Source: Kosakonia sacchari SP1
GTDB taxonomy: Bacteria; Pseudomonadota; Gammaproteobacteria; Enterobacterales; Enterobacteriaceae
Assembly: GCF_000300455.3 (NCBI RefSeq)
Contig: NZ_CP007215.2
Coordinates: 3,906,001 to 3,970,000 of the forward strand
Length of the DNA stretch: 64,000 nucleotides
Direction: 5' to 3'
Made by a program: the position numbers and the translations under genes. The notes beneath the pieces are model-generated. The model made no database searches and had not been told where the DNA came from. It saw nothing but the letters and a program-made list of their open reading frames with translations. Below, piece by piece: positions 8,530 to 20,636 of this stretch (positions are counted from its first letter, which is position 1; each line of letters opens with the position of its first letter).

Positions 8530-10088
8530 GCACTACCGATGCTGTGCCGCTGCAACCGGGCCTTTTAATGCCGGTGAGTCAGAAAGTGTTTGCCTTCGCG
8601 ACGATGTGTGTGGGGATGTTTATCGCCCTGATTGATATCCAGATTGTGTCGGCGTCGCTACGTGATATCGGCGGAGGGCTTTCTGCCGGTGATGATGAAA
8701 CAGTATGGGTACAAACCAGCTATCTGATCGCCGAAATAATCATTATTCCTCTCTCAGGCTGGCTGGCGCGGGTGATGTCCACGCGTTGGTTGTTTGCCGC
8801 CTCCGCAGCCGGGTTTACGGTGATGAGTCTGCTCTGCGGCTGGGCGTGGAATATCCAAAGCATGATCGCTTTTCGGGCGTTACAAGGGCTGGCGGGTGGC
8901 TCGATGATCCCGCTGGTTTTCACTACCGCCTTTGCTTTTTTCCAGGGAAAACAACGCGTCATCGCTGCAGCGACGATTGGCGGGTTGGCGTCGCTGGCGC
9001 CGACGCTTGGACCCACCGTCGGTGGCTGGATAACCGAGAACTTCAGCTGGCACTGGCTGTTTTATATCAACATCGTACCGGGGATTTACATCACCCTCGC
9101 CGTGCCACTTCTGGTAAAAATTGATACGCCAAACCCGTCGCTATTGCGCGGCGCGGACTATCTGAGCATCCTGCTGCTCGCGGTATCGCTGGGGTGTCTG
9201 GAATATACCCTCGAAGAAGGCCCACGTTGGGGCTGGTTTGATGACAACACCTTAGCGCTCACTGGCTGGGTGGCGTTGCTGTGCGGCGTCTTTTTTGTTG
9301 TTCGCACGTTACGCCATACGCAACCGGTGATGGATCTTCGTGCGCTTAAGGACAGAACGTTCGCGCTGGGCTGCTACTTCTCGTTTATGGCGGGGGTTGG
9401 CATTTTTGCTACGATCTATCTAACGCCCTTATTTCTTGGCACGGTGCGCGGCTTTAGCGCACTGGAAATTGGTCTGGCGGTGTTTTCTACTGGGCTTTTT
9501 CAGGTGCTGTCGATCCCGTTCTATGCGTGGCTTGCAAATCGGGTCGATTTACGTTGGTTGCTGATGGCAGGGCTGCTTGGATTTGCGTTGTCGATGTACA
9601 GCTTTATTCCGCTCACCCATGAGTGGGGAGCGCAAGAACTTCTTTTACCGCAAGCATTTCGCGGCCTGGCGCAACAATTTGCGGTTGCCCCGACGGTCAC
9701 GCTGACGCTTGGTAGCCTGCCGCCGACGCGGCTGAAGCTGGCATCAGGTCTGTTCAATTTGATGCGCAATCTGGGCGGCGCGATTGGCATCGCCTTGTGC
9801 GGCACCGTGATTAATGACCGAACCAATTTGCACTACAGTCGCCTCGCGGATCATCTCAATAACGCCTCTCTTTCCGTCACGGAATTCATTCAGAGCAACG
9901 TCAGCAGATTGGTTAGTCAGGGAATTTCACCCGATATCGCCAGCAGTGCTGCGCTAAAGAATCTTTCGGTCATCACGTTGCGTGAGGCACGAACACAAGC
10001 GTTTTCAGATGCTTTCTATCTGATCATGTTAGGTTTTTTAATCGCTGCGCTGCTGGTTCCCTTAATGAAAAAACCGCAAACGGCATGA
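8526..10088 (+). CDS. EmrB-like MFS multidrug efflux transporter (DHA2 family)
   Basis: Proton-driven exporter of the DHA2 (14-transmembrane-segment) family, 520 residues. Diagnostic pieces: first helix VFAFATMCVGMFIALIDIQI with a membrane-embedded Asp, the DETVWVQTSYLIAEIIIIPL segment typical of EmrB/FarB, the motif-A-like loop LARVMSTRWL, and the motif-C-like LAPTLGPTVGGWI at about 156-168. The C-terminus is basic and cytoplasmic. It is translationally coupled to the adaptor. EmrAB pumps export hydrophobic uncouplers, nalidixic acid and thiolactomycin in E. coli; the substrate here is unknown. A ketoacyl-ACP synthase follows 19 bp later. Confidence 0.93.
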   Translation: MSTTDAVPLQPGLLMPVSQKVFAFATMCVGMFIALIDIQIVSASLRDIGGGLSAGDDETVWVQTSYLIAEIIIIPLSGWLARVMSTRWLFAASAAGFTVMSLLCGWAWNIQSMIAFRALQGLAGGSMIPLVFTTAFAFFQGKQRVIAAATIGGLASLAPTLGPTVGGWITENFSWHWLFYINIVPGIYITLAVPLLVKIDTPNPSLLRGADYLSILLLAVSLGCLEYTLEEGPRWGWFDDNTLALTGWVALLCGVFFVVRTLRHTQPVMDLRALKDRTFALGCYFSFMAGVGIFATIYLTPLFLGTVRGFSALEIGLAVFSTGLFQVLSIPFYAWLANRVDLRWLLMAGLLGFALSMYSFIPLTHEWGAQELLLPQAFRGLAQQFAVAPTVTLTLGSLPPTRLKLASGLFNLMRNLGGAIGIALCGTVINDRTNLHYSRLADHLNNASLSVTEFIQSNVSRLVSQGISPDIASSAALKNLSVITLREARTQAFSDAFYLIMLGFLIAALLVPLMKKPQTA

Positions 10089-10107
10089 TATTTCAGGAGA
10101 AGTGATG

Positions 10108-11382
10108 ATGAGCGTTTCAACAAAACGCATCGTGGTAACAGGTATGGGAATTGTCAGCCCCTTGGGTTGTGGTGTCTCGCATGTATGGCAATCGCTATTA
10201 CAAGGTAAATCAGGGATTAGCCGGCTTGCAGATGAGGTTGTCGACGATATTCCCTGCAAAGTGGCAGGACAGGTCCCTTCTATAGAAGAGGATCCGCACC
10301 ACGGTTTTGATCCGCTGGCGGCTATTCCAGTCAAAGAGCGCAAAAAGATGGATCGTTTTATTGAGTTCGCGCTGGTAGCGGCAAAAGAAGCCCTGACGCA
10401 GGCGAACTGGTTTCCACAGGATCAAGCAGAAAAAGATCGCACGGCCACGGTAATTGCAACCGGGATCGGTGGGTTTAACGAAATCGCCAATGCTGTGCGC
10501 ACAACGGATGATCGCGGGCCTCGTCGACTCTCCCCTTTTACTATCCCCTCTTTCCTCGCCAACCTTGCTGCCGGACATGTTTCAATTGCGCATGGTTTTC
10601 GCGGACCGATTGGCGCACCGGTAACCGCATGTGCCGCAGGGGCGCAGGCAATCGGTGACGCCGCACGCATGATCCGTAGCGGTGAAGCGGATATTGCGCT
10701 GTGTGGTGGCAGTGAGGCGGCAATACATCGGGTGAGTCTTGCCGGTTTTGCGGCTGCACGAGCACTATCAAGCAGTTTCAACGACGATCCAACGACAGCA
10801 TCGCGGCCATTTGATCGCGATCGTGACGGTTTTGTAATGGGAGAAGGCGCCGGATTGCTCGTTATCGAATCGCTGGAACATGCCCAGGCACGCGGTGCGA
10901 CACCGCTGGCAGAACTGGTGGGATACGGAACCAGCGCGGATGCGTACCATCTGACGGCAGGCCCGGAAGATGGTAACGGTGCACGTCGCGCCATGGAAGC
11001 AGCCATTCGCCAGGCTGAGATTACCACTGCGGACATCCAGCATATTAATGCACATGCGACCTCAACACAGGTCGGAGATAAAGGAGAACTGGCGGCGATT
11101 AAGGGGCTTTTTGGTGACACTCCGGTTGCTATTACCTCTACAAAATCAGCAACGGGTCATTTGTTGGGCGCGGCAGGCGGTATCGAAGCTATTTTCACTA
11201 TTCTGGCTTTACGTGATCAGGTTGTACCCCCAACGCTAAATTTGCATCACCCTGACGCCGAGGCTGAAGGGCTGCATTTAGTTGCGCTGACTGCGCAGCC
11301 GCTGGAGATGCGTTATGCCTTATCAAATGGCTTTGGATTTGGTGGCGTGAACGCCAGCCTGCTGCTGAAACGCTGGGAATGA
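10108..11382 (+). CDS. FabF-like beta-ketoacyl-ACP synthase II paralogue
   Basis: Condensing enzyme of the KAS II family, 424 residues from this start (E. coli FabF 413). The thiolase fold and full catalytic triad are intact: Cys175 in VTACAAGAQ, His316 in NAHATSTQVGD and His351 in KSATGHLLGAAGG, plus Lys346 and the C-terminal GFGFGGVNASLLL gating loop. It should therefore condense malonyl-ACP with an acyl-ACP. AGGAG at 10095-10099 lies 8 bp before ATG 10108; GTG 10102 and ATG 10105 are in-frame alternatives. No acyl carrier protein or other fab gene is adjacent, so it is a stand-alone second KAS at the end of the efflux operon. Its 3' end is tandemly duplicated downstream. Confidence 0.93.
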   Translation: MSVSTKRIVVTGMGIVSPLGCGVSHVWQSLLQGKSGISRLADEVVDDIPCKVAGQVPSIEEDPHHGFDPLAAIPVKERKKMDRFIEFALVAAKEALTQANWFPQDQAEKDRTATVIATGIGGFNEIANAVRTTDDRGPRRLSPFTIPSFLANLAAGHVSIAHGFRGPIGAPVTACAAGAQAIGDAARMIRSGEADIALCGGSEAAIHRVSLAGFAAARALSSSFNDDPTTASRPFDRDRDGFVMGEGAGLLVIESLEHAQARGATPLAELVGYGTSADAYHLTAGPEDGNGARRAMEAAIRQAEITTADIQHINAHATSTQVGDKGELAAIKGLFGDTPVAITSTKSATGHLLGAAGGIEAIFTILALRDQVVPPTLNLHHPDAEAEGLHLVALTAQPLEMRYALSNGFGFGGVNASLLLKRWE

Positions 11383-11390
11383 CATATGGT

Positions 11391-11414
11391 AAAAAGGGCG
11401 TGATTGCCCTTTTT
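11391..11414 (+). terminator. Intrinsic terminator of the fabF-like operon
   Basis: Stem AAAAGGGC (11392-11399) and GCCCTTTT (11406-11413) with loop GTGATT, just after the fabF-like stop. A second, weaker copy lies 147 bp downstream (about 11538-11561), where GCCC has become GCCT. Confidence 0.8.
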
Positions 11415-11430
11415 ATCGAAATAACAGGCG

Positions 11431-11459
11431 AAAAAAAACCGCATCTCGTTAGAGATGCG
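11431..11459 (-). terminator. Second (duplicated) minus-strand rrn terminator
   Basis: Stem CGCATCTC (11440-11447) and GAGATGCG (11452-11459), loop GTTA, with eight A at 11431-11438 that read as a T tract on the minus strand. It duplicates the terminator nearest tRNA-Asp; its right arm now coincides with the duplication junction. Confidence 0.75.
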
Positions 11460-11523
11460 TTATGCCTTATCAAATAGTTTTGGATTTGGTGGCGTGAACG
11501 CAAGCCTGCTGCTGAAACGCTGA
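11452..11523 (+). pseudogene. Remnant: duplicated 3' end of the fabF-like gene
   Basis: Twenty-three codons repeat the C-terminus of the upstream synthase, with Gly changed to Ser in the SNGFG motif and the penultimate Trp codon turned into TGA. It has no start signal of its own and is separated from the intact gene by a stop and two hairpins, so it is not expected to be expressed. Confidence 0.85.
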
Positions 11524-11577
11524 GAGTGACGTACGGTAAAAAGGGCGCGATTGCCTTTTTTATCGAAATAACAGGCG

Positions 11578-11607
11578 AAAAAAAACCGCATCTCGTTAAA
11601 GATGCGG
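11578..11607 (-). terminator. Terminator of the rrn operon after tRNA-Asp
   Basis: Stem CCGCATCT (11586-11593) and AGATGCGG (11600-11607), loop CGTTAA, followed on the minus strand by eight T (11578-11585). It lies 12 bp past the tRNA-Asp 3' end and is the proximal of two tandem copies. Confidence 0.85.
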
Positions 11608-11619
11608 CTCTTAATTGAG

Positions 11620-11696
11620 TGGCGGAACGGACGGGACTCGAACCCGCGACCCCCTGCGTGACAGGCAGGTATTCTAACCGACTGAACTACCGCTCC
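11620..11696 (-). tRNA. tRNA-Asp (anticodon GTC)
   Basis: 77-nt cloverleaf on the minus strand: acceptor GGAGCGG, D-arm with AGTCGGTTAGA, anticodon loop CTGTCAC (GUC), T-arm GGTTCGAGTCC and encoded CCA end. It corresponds to E. coli aspU, the distal tRNA of rrnH, and is cotranscribed after 5S with a 52-bp gap. Confidence 0.98.
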
Positions 11697-11748
11697 ACCG
11701 AATTTCTTTACAACCACCGGTTTGTTGCCCCGGTTCACTGCTAATTTG

Positions 11749-11868
11749 ATGCCTGGCAGTTCCCTACTCTCGCATGGGGAGACCCCACACTACCATCGGC
11801 GCTACGGCGTTTCACTTCTGAGTTCGGCATGGGGTCAGGTGGGACCACCGCGCTGTTGCCGCCAGGCA
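11749..11868 (-). rRNA. rrf: 5S ribosomal RNA
   Basis: 120 nt on the minus strand, starting TGCCTGGCGGC and ending CTGCCAGGCAT, closing the terminal helix. Sequence is near identical to E. coli 5S. Confidence 0.98.
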
Positions 11869-11960
11869 AATTCTGTTTATCAGACCGCTTTTACGTTCTG
11901 ATGTAATCTGTCATCAAGCTGATTTCATGTCTCTCACCGCCAAAACATCTTCGGCGTTGT

Positions 11961-14866
<2,906 letters not shown>

Positions 14867-14975
14867 TCACAACCCGAAGATGTTTCTTTCGATTCATCAT
14901 CGCGCTGTAAAAATTTGAGAGACTCACAGAACAGTTCACACTGTTCAGTGTTTCAATTTTCAGCTTGATCCAGAT

Positions 14976-14987
14976 TTTTAAAGAGCA
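14976..14987 (-). promoter_or_regulatory. boxA antitermination site in the 16S-23S spacer
   Basis: On the minus strand the sequence reads TGCTCTTTAAAA, the Nus-factor boxA element that sustains antitermination into 23S. It lies about 110 bp before the 23S 5' end. Confidence 0.75.
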
Positions 14988-15060
14988 AATATCTCAAACG
15001 TGACTCGCAAGTCAGTTTTGAGATACGGCTGGCAACGCCTTTCACACATTACCGCGCAAG

Positions 15061-15136
15061 TGGCGTCCCCTAGGGGATTCGAACCCCTGTTACCGCCGTG
15101 AAAGGGCGGTGTCCTGGGCCTCTAGACGAAGGGGAC
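15061..15136 (-). tRNA. tRNA-Glu (anticodon TTC)
   Basis: 76-nt cloverleaf in the 16S-23S spacer: acceptor GTCCCCT, anticodon loop with TTTCACG (UUC), T-arm GGTTCGAATCC and encoded CCA. It is the only spacer tRNA. Spacer arms of 170 bp (to 16S) and 194 bp (to 23S) are those of E. coli rrnB-type spacers. E. coli rrnH carries tRNA-Ile and tRNA-Ala at this locus instead. Confidence 0.98.
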
Positions 15137-15306
15137 ACGAAAATTGCATATCACGCGCTGCGTGATATTTTCGTGTAGGGTGAGCTTTCATTAACAGAAA
15201 GCGAGCGGCTTTATTTATTAAGCCTCACTCCCGACGCGTAAACGCCTTGCTATTTACTTTTCATCAGACAATCTGTGTGGACACTGCAGAGGCAGGTTCT
15301 TTAAGG

Positions 15307-16846
<1,540 letters not shown>

Positions 16847-16998
16847 AAAAGTTTGATGCTCAATGTTTCTTTATTTCTAAAGAAAAGAACTTCGTAATGA
16901 ATTACGTGTTCACTCACTGAGACTTGGTATTCATTTTTCGTCCGAGGACGTTTAAGAATCCAGTCACCCTGAGTGCCCACACAGATTGTCTGATAAAT

Positions 16999-17010
16999 TG
17001 TTAAAGAGCA
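16999..17010 (-). promoter_or_regulatory. rrn leader boxA antitermination site
   Basis: Minus-strand TGCTCTTTAACA in the 16S leader, the classical boxA bound by NusB-S10. It lies between P2 and the 16S 5' end within the 390-bp gene-free leader and promoter region (16847-17236). Confidence 0.8.
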
Positions 17011-17048
17011 GGTGCGACGCGCTTTAGCGCTCTGTCGCGAGGTGGCGT

Positions 17049-17076
17049 ATATTACGCTTTCCTCTTTCAGAGTCAA
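17049..17076 (-). promoter_or_regulatory. rrn promoter P2
   Basis: Minus strand: -35 TTGACT (17071-17076), 16-bp spacer, -10 TAATAT (17049-17054), followed by a GC-rich discriminator ACGCC. This matches the E. coli rrn P2 arrangement, about 110 bp downstream of P1. Confidence 0.85.
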
Positions 17077-17159
17077 CCCTGATTTTCAGGATTTTTTCTC
17101 TTCAACCGAACCGGCTGTTTGTGTGAAGTGATTCACATCCGCCGTGTCGATGGAGGCGC

Positions 17160-17187
17160 ATTATAGGGAGCCCGAGCTGAATGACAA
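17160..17187 (-). promoter_or_regulatory. rrn promoter P1 with UP element
   Basis: Minus strand: -35 TTGTCA (17182-17187), 16-bp spacer, perfect -10 TATAAT (17160-17165) and GCGCC discriminator typical of stringently controlled rrn P1. An A/T-rich UP element lies directly upstream (about 17190-17215). The gmhB stop is only about 50 bp from the -35, so any FIS sites would fall in the gmhB 3' end. Confidence 0.9.
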
Positions 17188-17236
17188 GCGGAAAAATGCA
17201 TTTTTATTTCAATCGCTCATCTTTTCGTCATAAAGG

Positions 17237-17803
17237 CTATTTTTGGTGCTTTTTAATGGCTGCAGGCAGCTCCGCGAGGCTATTAATCACCCAATCGGCA
17301 CTCTTTTCAGCTTCCGGCGTAACAGGTTTACCGGTGCGTACCAGTACTTTTGTTCCTACCTGTGCGGCAGATGCCGCCTGCATATCTTCCAGCTTATCGC
17401 CAACCATATAAGAAGCGGGCATATCAATGTGCAGAAAATCGCGCGCCGAAATGAACATGCCCGGGTGTGGTTTACGGCAGTCACAAACCTGGCGGAACTC
17501 CTCTACTGTTCCTTGCGGGTGGTGTGGGCAATAGTAGATACCATCCAAATCAACGCCGCGATCGGCTAAAGACCAGTCCATCCATTCGGTTAACGTTTCA
17601 AACTGCGCTTCGGTGAATTTGCCGCGCGCAATACCAGACTGGTTAGTCACCAGCACCAACGCGTAACCCATTTCTTTCAGTTCGCGCATGGCATCAATAA
17701 CGCCATCAATAAATTCGAATTCGTCGATCTCATGGACATAGCCGTGATCAACATTAATAGTGCCATCACGATCGAGAAAAATAGCGGGTACAGACTTTGC
17801 CAC
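17237..17803 (-). CDS. gmhB: D-glycero-beta-D-manno-heptose-1,7-bisphosphate 7-phosphatase
   Basis: HAD-family phosphatase of the ADP-heptose pathway that builds the LPS inner core. 188 residues (E. coli 191). The nucleophile motif [10 protein letters not shown] places Asp11 and Asp13; motif II is VTNQSG and motif III the GDKLEDM segment. The zinc-binding CPHHPQG with CDCRKP cysteines typical of GmhB is present. The start is GTG at 17803, supported by AGGAGC 6-7 bp upstream and by the E. coli N-terminus [14 protein letters not shown]. It reads toward rrnH with no clear terminator between. Confidence 0.97.
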   Translation of the reverse strand: MAKSVPAIFLDRDGTINVDHGYVHEIDEFEFIDGVIDAMRELKEMGYALVLVTNQSGIARGKFTEAQFETLTEWMDWSLADRGVDLDGIYYCPHHPQGTVEEFRQVCDCRKPHPGMFISARDFLHIDMPASYMVGDKLEDMQAASAAQVGTKVLVRTGKPVTPEAEKSADWVINSLAELPAAIKKHQK

Positions 17804-17885
17804 GGGTTTGCTCCTGAAAAAGGCATATGTTCTTAGTATCTCATGTTTCGCTACACAGGAAAGTGCTCATCGTTGATGAGTGACA

Positions 17886-17914
17886 TTGATTTAGACGTCT
17901 GGATGCCTTACCAT
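17886..17914 (+). promoter_or_regulatory. metNIQ promoter with MetJ operator
   Basis: -35 TTGATT (17886-17891), 17-bp spacer, -10 TACCAT (17909-17914). The spacer contains the consensus met box AGACGTCT (17893-17900) followed by a degenerate second box GGATGCCT (17901-17908). MetJ with SAM is expected to repress methionine uptake from here. Confidence 0.8.
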
Positions 17915-17992
17915 CCGCTCTGTTTACGGCTGTAAGTCGTAACCGGCAGAAGAAAATGCCACGGCTAACTCTCATACGATAAAAATAATCTA

Positions 17993-19024
17993 ATGATTAA
18001 ACTTTCGAATATCACCAAAGTGTTCCAGCAGGGGAACCGTACGATTCAGGCGCTGAACAACGTTAGCCTGCACGTTCCTGCTGGCCAGATTTATGGCGTT
18101 ATTGGCGCGTCAGGTGCGGGGAAAAGTACGCTTATCCGCTGCGTGAACTTGCTTGAACGCCCATCGCAGGGCAGCGTTCTGGTTGACGGTCAGGATCTGA
18201 CGCAGTTGTCAGAAGCGGAATTAACCAAAGCGCGCCGCCAAATTGGCATGATCTTCCAGCACTTCAACCTGCTCTCTTCGCGAACCGTTTTCGGTAACGT
18301 TGCTTTACCGCTGGAGCTGGATAACACCTCGCGCGAAGAGATCAATCGCCGGGTAACAGAACTTCTCGATCTGGTAGGTCTGGCAGATAAGCACGACAGC
18401 TACCCGGCCAATCTTTCCGGCGGCCAAAAACAGCGCGTCGCTATTGCTCGTGCGCTGGCCAGCAACCCGAAAGTGTTGTTATGTGATGAAGCCACCAGCG
18501 CTCTGGATCCGGCCACAACACGTTCTATTCTTGAACTGCTGAAGGACATTAACCGTCGCCTCGGTCTGACCATTCTGCTCATTACGCATGAAATGGATGT
18601 GGTAAAACGCATTTGCGATTGCGTGGCAGTGATCAGCAACGGTGAGCTGATTGAGCAGGATACGGTGAGCGAAGTGTTCTCCCATCCGAAAACACCACTG
18701 GCGCAGCAGTTTATCCAGTCCACACTGCACCTCGATATTCCGGAAGATTACCTGCAACGCTTACAGGCGCAACCGCAAGCGGACAGCGTACCGATGCTGC
18801 GGATGGAATTTACCGGTCAATCCGTCGATGCCCCGCTGCTCTCAGAAACGGCGCGTCGTTTTAACGTGAACAACAATATTATCAGCGCGCAGATGGATTA
18901 CGCGGGCGGTGTGAAGTTCGGCATTATGCTGACCGAAATGCACGGCACCGCTGAGGATACGCAGGCGGCGATCGCCTGGCTGCAAGAACACCATGTAAAA
19001 GTAGAGGTACTCGGTTATGTCTGA
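17993..19024 (+). CDS. metN: Methionine ABC transporter ATP-binding protein
   Basis: ATPase of the high-affinity D/L-methionine importer MetNIQ. 343 residues, the E. coli length. Walker A is GASGAGKST (38-46), the ABC signature LSGGQKQR, Walker [13 protein letters not shown] and the H-loop ITHEMD. The C-terminal NIL domain (about 265-343), where methionine binds to inhibit transport, is complete. It overlaps metI by 8 bp. Expression is predicted from the MetJ-boxed promoter about 80 bp upstream. Confidence 0.98.
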   Translation: MIKLSNITKVFQQGNRTIQALNNVSLHVPAGQIYGVIGASGAGKSTLIRCVNLLERPSQGSVLVDGQDLTQLSEAELTKARRQIGMIFQHFNLLSSRTVFGNVALPLELDNTSREEINRRVTELLDLVGLADKHDSYPANLSGGQKQRVAIARALASNPKVLLCDEATSALDPATTRSILELLKDINRRLGLTILLITHEMDVVKRICDCVAVISNGELIEQDTVSEVFSHPKTPLAQQFIQSTLHLDIPEDYLQRLQAQPQADSVPMLRMEFTGQSVDAPLLSETARRFNVNNNIISAQMDYAGGVKFGIMLTEMHGTAEDTQAAIAWLQEHHVKVEVLGYV

Positions 19025-19670
19025 GGCAATGATGTGGCTTTTTGCCCGCAGCATCTGGGAAACATTATTTATGACCTTTGCTTCAGGCCTGCTGGGTTTT
19101 ATCGTCGGTCTGCCGTTCGGTGTGCTGCTGTATGTGACGCGTCCAGGTCAAATCATGCAAAACCCTGGGCTGTATCGCGTGATTTCCGCGCTGGTGAATA
19201 TTTTCCGATCCATCCCATTTATCATTTTGCTGGTGTGGATGATTCCTTTCACCCGCGTGATTGTTGGTACATCTATTGGTCTGTATGCGGTTATCGTTCC
19301 ACTGACCGTAGGCGCCGCACCGTTTATTGCCCGCATGGTAGAAAATACCCTGCTGGAGCTTCCTGCGGGTCTGATCGAAGCATCACGCGCAATGGGCGCG
19401 ACCCCCATGCAGATCATTCGCAAAGTTCTGCTGCCAGAAGCGCTGCCAGGGCTGATCAACGCGGCGACCATTACGCTAATTACTCTGGTGGGTTACTCCG
19501 CAATGGGCGGTGCCGTCGGTGCGGGTGGTTTAGGTCAGTTGGGTATCCAATATGGCTACGTGACCTACAATCCATTAGTGATGAATACCGTACTGATATT
19601 GCTCGTGGTTCTGGTTTACTTAATTCAGTTCGCTGGCGATCGTATCGTCCGGGCTGTGACGCATAAATAA
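19017..19670 (+). CDS. metI: Methionine ABC transporter permease
   Basis: Inner-membrane permease of MetNIQ, 217 residues. Five hydrophobic helices are apparent, and the EAA coupling loop reads [20 protein letters not shown] at about 120-139, the surface that contacts MetN. Its ATG lies within the metN 3' end (8-bp overlap), implying coupled translation. Confidence 0.97.
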   Translation: MSEAMMWLFARSIWETLFMTFASGLLGFIVGLPFGVLLYVTRPGQIMQNPGLYRVISALVNIFRSIPFIILLVWMIPFTRVIVGTSIGLYAVIVPLTVGAAPFIARMVENTLLELPAGLIEASRAMGATPMQIIRKVLLPEALPGLINAATITLITLVGYSAMGGAVGAGGLGQLGIQYGYVTYNPLVMNTVLILLVVLVYLIQFAGDRIVRAVTHK

Positions 19671-19712
19671 CGTTACACACAACATAACGACTCAGATAGA
19701 AAGGAAAATATC

Positions 19713-20528
19713 ATGGCTTTTAAATTCAAGACCTTTGCAGCAGTTGGTGCTCTGCTGGGTTCTCTGGCACTGGCAGGTTGCGGCCAGGACGAAAAAGATC
19801 CGAATCACATCAAAGTCGGTGTGATTGTGGGTGCCGAACAGCAAGTTGCTGAAGTTGCGCAGAAAGTCGCAAAAGAGAAATATGGCCTGGACGTTGAACT
19901 GGTTACCTTTAACGACTACGTGCTGCCGAACGAAGCGCTGAGTAAAGGCGACATTGACGCGAACGCTTTCCAGCATAAACCGTATCTGGATCAGCAGATC
20001 AAAGACCGTGGCTTCAAACTGGTTCCGGTCGGCAACACTTTCGTTTACCCGATCGCTGGCTACTCCAAAAAAATCAAAGCCCTGTCTGAGTTGCAGGATG
20101 GTTCTCAGGTAGCTGTTCCGAACGACCCAACCAACCTCGGCCGTTCCCTGCTGTTGCTGCAAAAACAGGGCCTTATCAAACTGAAAGATGGCGTGGGTCT
20201 GCTGCCAACCGTGCTGGATATCACCGAAAACCCGAAAAACCTGAAAATTGTTGAACTGGAAGCCCCGCAACTGCCGCGTTCACTGGACGATGCGCAGATT
20301 GCTCTGGCGGTCATCAACACCACTTACGCCAGCCAGATTGGCCTGACGCCGGAAAAAGACGGCATCTTCGTTGAAGATAAAGACTCCCCGTACGTCAACC
20401 TGATCGTCGCACGTGAAGATAATAAGGACGCGGAAAACGTGAAGAAATTCGTCCAGGCTTACCAGTCTGACGAAGTCAGTGAAGCGGCAAATAAAGTCTT
20501 CAACGGCGGTGCAGTGAAAGGCTGGTAA
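19713..20528 (+). CDS. metQ: Methionine-binding lipoprotein
   Basis: Substrate-binding component of MetNIQ, 271 residues, anchored in the inner membrane by lipidation. The signal peptide ends in the lipobox LAGC (Cys23). The NlpA family body begins at about 31 (HIKVGVIVGAEQQVAEVAQK). AAGGAA lies upstream of the ATG and the gap from metI is 42 bp. A strong hairpin follows the stop. Confidence 0.97.
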   Translation: MAFKFKTFAAVGALLGSLALAGCGQDEKDPNHIKVGVIVGAEQQVAEVAQKVAKEKYGLDVELVTFNDYVLPNEALSKGDIDANAFQHKPYLDQQIKDRGFKLVPVGNTFVYPIAGYSKKIKALSELQDGSQVAVPNDPTNLGRSLLLLQKQGLIKLKDGVGLLPTVLDITENPKNLKIVELEAPQLPRSLDDAQIALAVINTTYASQIGLTPEKDGIFVEDKDSPYVNLIVAREDNKDAENVKKFVQAYQSDEVSEAANKVFNGGAVKGW

Positions 20529-20551
20529 TCTCCTCAGTCTGTAATATCATT

Positions 20552-20575
20552 CAAGGCGGGCGCAAGCCCGCCTTG
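20552..20575 (+). terminator. Terminator after metQ
   Basis: Perfect 10-bp stem CAAGGCGGGC and GCCCGCCTTG with loop GCAA. The T run is poor (TCATTTG), so efficiency is uncertain, but it closes the metNIQ operon by position. Confidence 0.65.
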
Positions 20576-20636
20576 TCATTTGTGCACGCGCCTGATTCAA
20601 TAAGCGGCGTTAAGAAAATTACTTCGAGGATATATT

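Larger units (their letters stand above)
11305..11606. repeat. 147-bp tandem direct duplication
   Basis: Copy 1 covers 11305-11451 and copy 2 starts at 11452 at a constant offset of 147; similarity runs to about 11606. I count 9 mismatches in 147 bp (8 transitions), about 94% identity. Each copy holds the last 23-25 codons of the FabF-like gene, a plus-strand hairpin after its stop, and a minus-strand hairpin preceded by eight A. The sequence AGATGCG occurs both in the coding segment (11306-11312) and in the minus-strand terminator arm (11600-11606), suggesting microhomology-mediated duplication. Confidence 0.93.

Noticed and set aside
6743-11620. Genomic-island integration at the tRNA-Asp 3' end
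   Set aside because: The accessory operon does abut tRNA-Asp, but I see no integrase and no copy of the tRNA 3' end on the dkgB side, and base composition resembles the neighbours. An ancient insertion or lineage-specific loss cannot be excluded.
11198-11738. Minus-strand frames across the duplicated region and tRNA-Asp
   Set aside because: They arise from the tandem repeat and the tRNA; the repeated peptide merely reflects the duplication.
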